Positions 55,506-64,000 of a DNA stretch of 64,000 bases are shown here, piece after piece. The stretch covers positions 62,934,001 through 62,998,000 of the forward strand of contig JAZBRS010000074.1 in the NCBI GenBank assembly GCA_037176725.1. Reading direction: 5' to 3'. The position numbers were made by a program, and so were the translations under genes. Origin of the DNA: Posidonia oceanica. Taxonomy: Eukaryota > Streptophyta > Magnoliopsida > Alismatales > Posidoniaceae. Below the pieces are notes generated by a model, which did no database searches, was not told where the DNA came from, and saw only the letters and a list, made by a program, of their open reading frames with translations. Positions within the stretch are counted from its first letter, which is position 1. Each line of letters begins with the position of its first letter.

Positions 55506-56810
55506 TGTTAGACTCCGGCTTTCGCCTTCACTTTCGCTCGCTTAGGATTTGCTTTCTTTGTTTGCCTTTTGCGCCTTCTTTGCCTGTTTTGCTCGCTTTT
55601 CTGTGCAAACTCCTAGCAAGTCGCCTCGTGGCTACTCCGCTTAGGTTTTTCGCACCTCTTTTGCCTCGGTTCGCGCTCTGTTTTGCTTTGCTTTGCCTTG
55701 GCTGCTTGTTTACTTACTTATTTCCTTGCTTCTGCTCTTACTTGCTTTACAGCTTACCTGTCTTTACTTTCCTTGTCATATTTGCTTATTATTGCTTTAT
55801 TTCTTGCATAACGCATGATTACATACTTGTTTGGCAATAATACATGCTTTTTGAATGATGAATGTTTTCTTTTGCACGTTTGCTATGTCACTACACACGC
55901 ACATGCTCTGTATATATGCATTTTGTCCTGATGAATGCTCTCCCTTCACCATCATGCTCACGAACACTCGCACATGCCATGCACTTGCCTTTTGCTTTGT
56001 TGTATGTTGATTGCTTGCCATGATTGATTGATTTTCTTCCCTTTCGCACAATGCCATGCCCAGGATAGTAGAGACTGATTGCTTTTCTGTGGTTAATTAA
56101 AAACGGCAAGTAAAAATAAGATCTAAGGTAACTAGAGCCATCAACACACTTCCACCCTCTTGGAGTTAATAAAATACGCAAGATAAAAAAACTCTAATCA
56201 TTCGCATGAAGCATCATATAGGGCATGCATCTTCTCATCTGAGTCCACCTATCAATTTGCGAAGGATGGTTCCGGCCTCTCACCCCGATGCTTTGGCATG
56301 GTGTGAGTCGGTCGGTCTGTCCCCCCTTGTCCGGGGTCGTGTCGGTGTTAGTGGAGGGTACTTCCTACGCTTAGGCGAGGTTGAGGCCACCAACGCACCA
56401 CCCTGTCATTACCTGAGCTTTGGGCCGGGAGTTAGACAGGGGACCTACTTTTCTGACTTGAGTCGGTGACCCGTACACTTGTGGATATCTGGAGTAGACT
56501 ACCAGCTAGGGAACACTAGATTGGTGAGAGAGAGAGCATGCTAGAAAGCATACATGTCATTCATGCCATAACTTAATGCATTTTGCATTTCTTCTTTTTT
56601 AACCCTAGTTTTCTGTTGTGTCTTTAACAGAGTTCAGTAAGCGATCTCCTTAGCCGGAGCTCGGGTTCCTCCCCTTGCTAACATCTCTGCTGAGACACCT
56701 GTGCTCGACCATCTCTTTCTGAGCTACTCGCCTTTGCGAGCATTGCTCCTCGTAGAGCCTGTCCCCTTTTCCCTCGTTGCAGCCCCATTTTGACTCGCTC
56801 TCGGTCAGCA
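55506..56810 (+). other. 5' leader of E4
   Basis: About 1.3 kb between primer site and gag start: C/T-rich with CTTGCTTTGCCT words, a (A/T)-rich stretch (56.05-56.2 kb), and a segment with GTCGGTCTGTCCCCCCTTGT. No extra ORF with a known domain lies here, so unlike classical Ogre the extra ORF is not upstream of gag in this family. Confidence 0.55.
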
Positions 56811-58703
56811 ATGGCCCAGCGCACCGTCGAACCCCCTCTTGCCCTTGCCTCGGAGGTGGTTTCCGCTCCGGCCCCTCCGGTTCCCGTTTCTAACCCTTCT
56901 GTGCCCTCTGTGACGCCAGGATTTTCCCTTCTGTCGTCTGGGGCACCCCAGTTTGCTATGGGACAGTGGCAGACACTCGCTCCTCCTGATCCGGTCGCCG
57001 AGTCTATCTTGATGGCCACTTCTCGTGTTCCGGAGGCACCACTGACCCCACCTTCTCAGGGATTTGTCACTTTTGACCCCCTTTCTGCTGCAGCGACTCT
57101 CGCCCTAGGACTCCAATCTCCTGGACAGTCCGGATCTCTTGGCTCTGGCTCCTCGCCGGCACTGCAATTCAGTGTTCCCACCGACGGGACACCTGAAGAG
57201 CAGTACCAGCAACTGATGGACACTATCCAGCGGCTGCAGGGTATAGCTCTATCAGTCCGCCCTCCTTCCCCTCCTGTTGTTCCTGAGGTTCCTGTGCGGC
57301 CTGCTCTCGCACATCTTGCATTGCACTCCGCACTTCCGCTTAGACCGTCGTCCCAACTGCTCACGGTTCCGACGATGGGGGCACGTATCCCGCCTCTTGC
57401 ATCTGCACCGCACCACACACAGCATGCACCTCCGCCACCTGGTGGCCAGTCATTCGGACTGGTGGGAGCATAGTATCTCGCAGGCCCGTCCCCCGGCACC
57501 GCCCTGGTACGGCCGCTGATGCTCCATCATCCTGCACCCACCACACAGCATACCATCTATCCTCCCCCTTTGCATCAGGCTCAGAATTCCACATGCATCC
57601 CTCCTTGCACTCCACCACAGCATGGGTATGCCGGCCATCACCTTGCGTCACCAGGCGATGTGATGGTGGATCCGGAGGAGCACCTCGGTGCGACCCAATC
57701 GGCATACGTGGTCCCTGCCCCCGCTGCCCCATCACCTGTAGCAGCTACTCCAGACCCCATCAACAACAGGATGGATGTTCTGGAGAAGGCACTACGTCTA
57801 GTGCAGGGCACGGACCACCAGACCTACCAGTTCCGAGACCTCTGCTGTTTCCCAGAGGCGGTACTCCCCCCAAAGTTCAAAATACCGGACTTTGAGAAGT
57901 ATGATGGTAGGGGCTGCCCCATAGCCCATCTGAAGGCGTACTGCGGTGATCTCGCCCAACTCCAGGCGGACGAGAGGTTGCTGATCCGCCTGTTCCAGAA
58001 AAGTTTGTCTGGTTCGGCCCTCAAGTGGTTCACCTCGCTTGACATGGCTATGATCAAGACTTGGAACGACCTAAGCCAGGCGTTCTTGGAACAGTATTCC
58101 TTCAACCTCGATCTGGTCCCGAAGCGCGCAAACTTGATCGCAACCAAGCAGAATCTGGGCGAGCCGTTCGGGGAGTACGTCGGCCGCTGGCGTGCCCTTG
58201 CCTCGCAAGTTCGAGATAGGCCCTCTGATGAGGAGTCTATCGAGATCATCATAAAAGGGGCACAGCCGTCTACCGGAGCTTTGCTTAGCATCCAACCTGT
58301 CACGACCTTCACTGCTTTGATCCGAGCTGGCACTCGTGTAGAGAGTTCGTTGCAGAGTGGCAACTTCCCCGCACTCTCTGTGCTTGCCAGGCAGGGCCCC
58401 ACCAGCAACAACGGTAGCAGCAGCACCGCCATCAACAACAACAACAGCCTCAATAACAATCGTCCCAAGAGGAAGGATCCGCCGAAGCCCGTTGTCGCAT
58501 ACGTCGACTCCCCTACTGCGCCCGTTCGTCTGGCGTCCCGGCCTGCCCCTCCTCAGATCTATTACGCACCTGCACCTAGGGCACACCCACACCACAAATC
58601 ACTACCACCGCTCGACCGGTCTATCCTGCCGCACCGGTTCAGTAAGGACAATTCCAGAGGCCGAGACGGCCACCCACGGAGAAGCGGAAATTCGCCCCAC
58701 TGA
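56811..58703 (+). pseudogene. gag: E4 gag (capsid), one TAG stop and a C-terminal frameshift
   Basis: ATG at 56811 (MAQRTVEPPLALASE) is chosen as the first ATG of the frame; an upstream TTG is in frame. About 220 residues of Pro/Ser/Ala-rich N-terminus are followed by TAG at 57471-57473, and the same frame continues. The plant retrotransposon gag domain starts near 57770 (NRMDVLEKALRL) with KFKIPDFEKYDG, HLKAYCGDL, ALKWFTSLD, WNDLSQAFLEQYSFN and EYVGRWRALA. A Gly/Asn/Ser-rich tail follows. Near 58590 the reading moves to another frame by a one-base change, and the original frame ends at TGA 58701-58703. Gag would form the particle shell and bind RNA; this copy is broken. Confidence 0.85.
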
Positions 58704-59691
58704 TGGAACCACTCACTGCCGTCCTCCCGAAGGTTGCGTCGCTCCTGAAATTTCCGGAGGTTCGCCCGCCACCAAACCCACTACCGCATTGGTTTAAGGC
58801 GAACCTTTTCTGCGATTTTCATCGAAGCGTCGGGCATTCGACTGATAATTGCTTCACTCTCCGGAATGCTATCCAGGATCTGATCGAATCGGAAACGATT
58901 GTGATCGACACGCACGAGGCATCCACTTCTGCACCATCTCATGCACCTGCATCAGCATCTATCCCAGCTAATGTTGTCCGCCGACTCCTGCCGGAGCACT
59001 CCTATTCAGGAGGCGCAGGGACCTCAGGAATCCACTCTTTGTTTCCTTTCGGATCTCTCACGTCTGTGGTAGATCCTTCCGAGCTTATCCATGCTGTTTC
59101 TACTCCATTTCCAGTCTCTCTCTATCTTGTAGCTGTCGCCGGTTCCGAGTCGGGCGTTCATATGATCCGACCGCGCACCAGGCCGGAGCGTCCTCCTGCA
59201 TCAGCCGCCATGCTTTCCCAGGCCCAAGCCCCAATACATCTCCTAGCCAGACCTCAGCCAGAGTTTCCCGTACACCTATTAGCAAGACCTCAATCCCCAC
59301 CCAGCTTGCCTTCCCAGCTATCCTCCTATCCATGCCCTCCTCAGCCTGTAGCCCCTCTCGTGCTCGCAGCACACGCTCCCATGGTTATTAACCTAACCTG
59401 GGATACCCATCGCGTACCTTACAGCTACGCCACGGAAATGTGTACGGAAGTGACGCGATCGGGGAGGGTCTACAGACCTCCGGCACCAGTAGCCAGGCCT
59501 AGTCACCCAGAACCTGCAACACCCCTGCCCTTAGTCCAACCTGCAGCCCTACTACCTTCAGGCCAGCCTCTTGAACCCACCATAGTTGAACCTGTTCCTA
59601 AAACCGTACCACCTACTACCAAGAAATGCCAACCCAAAGCCGACATCACTTCCCAGCTCAAAAAGGTTAAAGCCGACATATCCATCTGGAC
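58597..59691 (+). pseudogene. gag: E4 gag C-terminal part with zinc-finger-like motif, leading to protease
   Basis: This is the continuation of gag in the next frame: a TAA at 58643-58645, then TEKRKFAPLMEPL, LLKFPEV and the finger CDFHRSVGHSTDNC, a C-X2-H-X4-H-X4-C arrangement in place of the common CCHC knuckle, as in other plant Tat gags. Pro/Ala-rich sequence follows with YATEMCTEVTRSGRVYRPP and ends QLKKVKADISIW. A one-base loss near 59688 shifts into the protease frame. The TGA/ATG overlap at 58701-58705 is coincidental, since homology runs on across it. Confidence 0.8.
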
Positions 59692-62409
59692 CTGATACAC
59701 ACTTCTGCAGAGCATCGCGAGGCCTTCCTTCGCGTGTTCCAAGCCGCCCGTGTATCCCAAGCCATAGAACCTGCCGCCTTGGAAAGCATGGTCGGAATGA
59801 TCGCAGAGCCCCAGGTCATCACTTTCACGAGTGATGAGTTGCCTCAGGCGGGGATTAATCACAACCAACCCTTGTTCGTCACGGTACAATTCAAGAACTT
59901 TCGCATTCCCCTTGCACTGGTCGATAATGGGTCAGGCCTTAACGTCTGTCCCTTGCGAACAGCAACCAAGCTCGGATTCAAGGCCGAGGACATTACTCCG
60001 GCTGTAAAGGGAATGACAGCTTTTGACAATACTCACCATGACGCTCTAGGGATTTTGATTATTCCTCTGACCATTGGTCCGATCACATTCGATGTGGAAT
60101 TCTACGTCGTCGACTTGGAACCTAACTTCAACTTTCTGCTTGGGCGCCCTTGGCTCCACAAGCATCAGGTTATCCCCTCGACCCTCCATCGCATGATCAA
60201 GTTCCGCCGAGGCGACGACGTTATCGTTGTCATGGCAGAGAATTTCGAGAAGGAGCGGATCGAGGCGATTTCCTCTATCTCTTCGCGGACTGTCCCCTTT
60301 GAACCTGAACTTTCGAACGCTTTGTATCGCATTAATCGGTGCGAGCCGGTTAACTTTTTGCCAGATCTCGAACGTGTCAACTCCTTGGCCGTTCACAATA
60401 ACCCTTTTCAGATGGTCAAGAACGTCTGTCACAGGTGGGGCTACGTCAAAGGGACACCGCTTGGGCGACATGGCCAGGGAATCGCTGAACCAATCATGGC
60501 GGAAGAACGAAGAGACAACGAGGGTCTAGGGTACGACCCTCACACCGATAAAGGCAAGCGCCCGCAAGCGAAGAATCAGAGAATGATCATACCTCGGAGT
60601 TTGGCTAACTTCACGAGCGCAGGTATCCTGGATTCAAATGCAGTTCAAGCCGTAGTGCAGTCGGAGCCGTGCCAAAGCTCTCCGCCACCGGAGGAGGAAT
60701 GGGTCTGCGTTGAGGACTACTACTCGGACGAGGAACAGTCTAGCACAACAGGGACAGTTCAGACTGGCAGTGAAAGCCAGCATAGCCCAGCAGCACCTCG
60801 GTCAGTTTGTTCAATCCTTCCGACCGCAGATCATGAAGCAGCAGATTTGGCAGAACCCTTGGCAGATTTGACAGTCTTTGATTCTCCTGCAGTCATGTCA
60901 GCACCACCAGCGCCAACTCAAGCACAGTCAGTCAGTCCACATGCAACCGTTGTCACATCAGCGCAACCGCCACCCTCTCAGGAGGGTCAATCGCTGAGTC
61001 CAGTCAACAGCATAACTCAGCCCTTCCCAGAAGCCGCATCTCAAGCAATGCAGCCAGCTCAATCAGTCACGCATTCTCTTGCCGCGGACCGGCAACTTTC
61101 ATGGCAAGATCCTATGACATCAGAGGCCGCGCTCTCATCATCATCACCAGTCACGGAGAACCAGCTGAACACCGCAGTCTCCCGGCCCTCGGGCCTTCAA
61201 GAGAACACCGCTGCCCATCCTCTGACAGCAGCAGTCACTCTGGCAGCGCATCCATCTGCAATCCCTCTGACTAGACCGTCTGGATCTCCCATGCCGAGGC
61301 TATGGCAATCGGGCGCGCCCGTGAGCCAGAATATACAAGTACCAGAGACAGCAATCCATCTTGCAGCCGAGCCAGTGCCACAGGCCCTCGGCGCCTACTA
61401 TGTCGATTCACCCTCAGATGAGGAAGAAGGAGGGGCGATAGAAGCCCAGGTCGATTCATGGATGTCTGATCTAGAGCTGCTTTACCAGGAACAGCTCGAA
61501 TCCATAGCAGAAGACTTGGCACAGCACCAAGCCGCAGAAAGGAAAGGAAAAGCCGTGGTTACGGATCATCCTCTGCGAGAGGGCTCCACCTCCATCATGG
61601 CCCTGGAAGAAAACTCAAGAATGCTGGATTCCTTTAGACCCGATGAGCTCATTACCATTCAACCCGAAGGTGGGTCTAGTTGGCTTGTGCAGCACATGCC
61701 TCATTCGGGGAGGATAGCGAGCGGCAGTATCCAAGTCAGCCGCCAGTCTGACATGCCCTCCACAAGTATGTTAGCAGACTCAGAAGAGGAGACACCAGCA
61801 GATCACACAGCAGCAGTAACAGGACAGAAAGCAGAATCAGTGACAGAGTTGTCAGAAGTTTCAGTAGCAAAGTTATCAGCAGTATCAGTCGCAGAGCCAG
61901 CAAGGCCTTCAGTAGTGTCAGCAGAACATGCAGCAATGTCATCAGCAGTAGAACGGACAAAGAAAGCCATCAGGGCAGAGGTCGCACACCGAAGATACAG
62001 AAACACTCGGGTAGGTGTGACCATCCTGAGGCATCACCAGGGTCAAGAAGCGGAACTTCTACACTCCTTCGATGTGACAAACCCCACTTTCGAAAAGGAG
62101 ATCCTCTCAGAACTTGTTGCATATGGAGAGGAAGATAATACAGGCGAAGATGAGAATGATGACCCATCGCCTGAGTTCCGGCCCTATGATGACGACCCAG
62201 AAAGTCCCAACCTGCATGTTGAGGAAGAAACGGAGGTCATTAATCTCGGCACGGCCGAAGAAACTAGAGAGGTTCGCATCAGTGCCCTACTATCACCCCA
62301 AGTCAGAATAGAGTTCATCGCGTTCTTGAAAGAGTATGCAGACGTCTTCGCCTGGACCTATGAAGACATGGTTGGCCTTGATGTCGAGATAGTGGTCCAC
62401 AACTTACCC
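59689..62409 (+). pseudogene. pro: E4 aspartic protease, G-patch-like segment and long acidic/Ser-rich linker to RT
   Basis: The frame is open from 59689 (DLIHTS) to 62505. Protease motifs are LALVDNGSGLNVCP (active-site Asp in DNGSG) and NFLLGRPWLH. A glycine-rich part (GYVKGTPLGRHGQGI ... NEGLGYDPH) resembles the G-patch that follows protease in some Tat elements. About 500 residues of Ser/Ala/Glu/Pro-rich linker come next, with a repetitive stretch near 61.85 kb (VSVAKLSAVSVAE), and then the pre-RT segment FLKEYADVFAWTYEDM. A run of five C (62407-62411) where four are needed shifts the RT frame. The protease would cut the polyprotein in the particle. The linker is unusually long but remains open. 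Confidence 0.82.
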
Positions 62410-62410
62410 C

Positions 62411-64000
62411 CTGAAGCCGGACGCCAAGCCAGTAAAGCAAAAACTGAGAAGATGGCGACCACAGTGGCTGCTCATGATCAAGGAAGAGATAATGAAGCAG
62501 CTTGATGTTAACTTTCTGAAAGTCATCCTTTACCCTGAGTGGCTTGCAAACATCGTGCCAGTGCCCAAGAAGGACGGTCGGATCCGGATATGTATCGACT
62601 ACAGGGACCTGAACAAGGCGAGTCCCAAGGACGACTTCCCATTGCCTCATATTGACGTCCTAGTCGACAACACCGCGGGCCACAAGATGCTATCCTTTAT
62701 GGACGGTTTCTCCGGCTATAATCAGATCAGGATGGCAGAAGAAGACATGGAAAAAACTTCATTCATCACCCCCTGGGGGGTCTTCTGTTATCAGGTTATG
62801 CCGTTTGGGTTGAAGAACGCTGGCGCAACTTATCAAAGGGCCATGACTACACTCTTTCACGACCTCATGCACCAAGAAGTGGAGGTCTATGTAGATGACA
62901 TGATCGCAAAGACCAAAGAGCCTGAGGATTACCTTGCTTGCCTGAAGAAGCTCTTTGACCGTCTGAGGAAATACAGACTGAGGCTTAACCCCAGTAAATG
63001 CGTGTTTGGGGTTTCATCTGGCAAACTTCTGGGCTACATTGTTAGCCAAAGGGGGATTGAAGTGAACCCGATGAAAGCTAAAGCCATCGTGGAGATGCCA
63101 CCCCCTAGAACCGAGAAGGAGGTTCGAGGCCTACTTGGGCATTTACAGTACATCAGTCACTTCATTGCACAGCTTACGCCCATCTGCGAGCCCATTTTCA
63201 AGCTTCTGCAGAAAAATGCACAAATTGACTGGAATGAAGAATGTCAGGCCGCATTCGATAAGATCAAGCAACTGCTGGTCAAACCCCCCGTCCTGGTCCC
63301 TCCTACACCAGGAAGACCTCTGCTCCTCTACCTCTCAACTACGCAGCATTCCATGGGTGCCGTCTTGGCCCAACACGACGAATCTAGTAGGAAGGAGCGC
63401 GCCATCTACTACCTGAGCAAGAAATTTAATGAATGTGAAGCTAGGTACAGCACGATGGAGAAGACCTGTCTGTCCCTTGTCTGGGCCGCACAGAAACTGA
63501 GACACTATATGATGGCGTACCCAGTTCAGCTCTTGTGCCGTCATGACCCTATCAAATTTCTCTTCCAAAAGCCGGCTTTGGTGGGCAGATGCGTCAAGTG
63601 GCAGGTGTTGTTATCTCAATACGACATCACCTTCGTCACACAGCGATCTATGAAGGGCCAGGCTATGGCGGATCACCTTGCGGATTTCCCTTTGCCCGAG
63701 TATCAGCCACTCCAGACGTAGTTCCCGGATGAAGACATTCTCTTTGCAATGGAGGACTCAGAGGAGAAAGACCCTGAAGAACAAGAGCAATGGCGGCTGT
63801 ACTTCGACGGTGCTGTCAATAAAAAGGGTCGGGGCATAGGCGCAGTGTTGACCACGCCCCAGGGGCAGATGATTCCTTTTGCGAGGAAGCTGACTTTCGC
63901 ATGCACGAACAATGAGGCAGAATATGAAGCATGCATCCTGGGTTTGAAAGTCACCCTCGAACATAAGGCGCAGAGGTTGCATGTGCACGGTGATGCCATG
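62411..64000 (+). pseudogene. pol: E4 reverse transcriptase and start of RNase H, runs off the window
   Basis: The frame from 62411 reads LKPD..., with WLANIVPVPKKDGRIRICID, DYRDLNKASPKDDFPLPHID, PFGLKNAGATYQRAM, catalytic VYVDDMIAK (about 62890) and the connection ending LPLPEYQPLQT. TAG at 63719-63721 replaces Gln of QTQFPDED (CAG to TAG). The RNase H part continues in frame with LYFDGAVNKKG and NNEAEYEAC to the window end. RT copies the genomic RNA and RNase H removes the template. All RT catalytic residues are present, so the copy was recently active apart from the C-run shift and this stop. Confidence 0.88.

Larger units (their letters stand above)
49554..64000 (+). mobile_element. E4: youngest Tat-type Ty3/gypsy element, 5' LTR to RNase H
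   Basis: Order: 5' LTR (49554-55486), one-base spacer, primer binding site (55488-55505), leader, gag, protease with linker, RT, RNase H running off the window at 64000. It sits in the E3 RT gene; the left copy of the target duplication should be CACCC (49549-49553). It has relatively few lesions: stops at 57471, 58643 and 63719 and three single-base shifts (near 58590, 59688 and 62407-62411). The missing part should contain integrase, perhaps a DUF7745-like ORF, 3' repeats and the 3' LTR. Confidence 0.9.

Noticed and set aside
57471..57473. Programmed stop read-through in gag
   Set aside because: The TAG is far upstream of the capsid domain, where read-through would serve no purpose, and the CAG to TAG type is common in this window.
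58701..58705. TGATG stop-start overlap as termination-reinitiation between two ORFs
   Set aside because: Gag homology in the second frame begins upstream of this ATG (from about 58597), so the overlap is a by-product of a frameshift.

Overview
The window is plant nuclear heterochromatin made almost entirely of nested Ty3/gypsy LTR retrotransposons of the Tat/Ogre type. The evidence is very long LTRs (2.9-5.9 kb, TG...CA), a Tat-style primer binding site, a plant gag/protease/RT/RNase H/integrase series, and extra ORFs between integrase and the 3' LTR. The extra ORFs are of plant mobile domain (PMD) and DUF7745-like type. I see no host gene, rRNA or tRNA. The species cannot be fixed from the sequence; an angiosperm rich in Ogre/Tat elements fits.

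Layout, using my own labels. E1 (+, 1-5447): the 3' end of an element whose body lies left of the window: hairpin-type tandem repeats, polypurine tract (PPT), then its 3' LTR (1893-5447). E0 (+, 5448-8151): a decayed pol fragment, the oldest layer, into which E1 and E2 inserted. E2 (-, 8152-23883): 3' LTR 8152-11058, PPT, tandem repeats, two intron-containing extra genes on the opposite strand (PMD 14.1-17.7 kb; DUF7745-like 18.2-19.6 kb), a spacer, and a decayed pol (21.3-23.9 kb). E3 (-, 23884-49553): 3' LTR 23884-29687, PPT, 28-bp, 71-bp and 54-bp tandem repeats, an intact intronless DUF7745-like ORF in the sense direction (38335-39537), and a pol region triplicated in tandem (3046-bp unit). 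A solo LTR with a GGTAC target duplication (32071-37870) sits inside the E3 repeats. E4 (+, 49554 to beyond 64000): the youngest element: 5' LTR 49554-55486, primer binding site, leader, gag, protease with a long linker, RT and part of RNase H. It inserted into the E3 RT gene.

Three of the four junctions between layers fall exactly at LTR termini in the middle of pol codons, and the fourth (E2 in E0) at a TG...CA end, so each layer is read as an insertion into the next-older one. The 5' halves of E2 and E3 and the rest of E4 are predicted to lie right of the window. Most in-frame stops in pol are CAG to TAG or TGG to TAG, the mark of deamination of methylated cytosine.

The most interesting points are the extra ORFs, which keep introns when antisense to the element (E2) and lack one when sense (E3); a stem-loop around the PPT kept in three elements; unrelated 3' tandem repeats that are all built from short inverted repeats; the clean solo LTR; and the recent 3-kb pol triplication. 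Nothing here was checked against a database; family names rest on recognised motifs.
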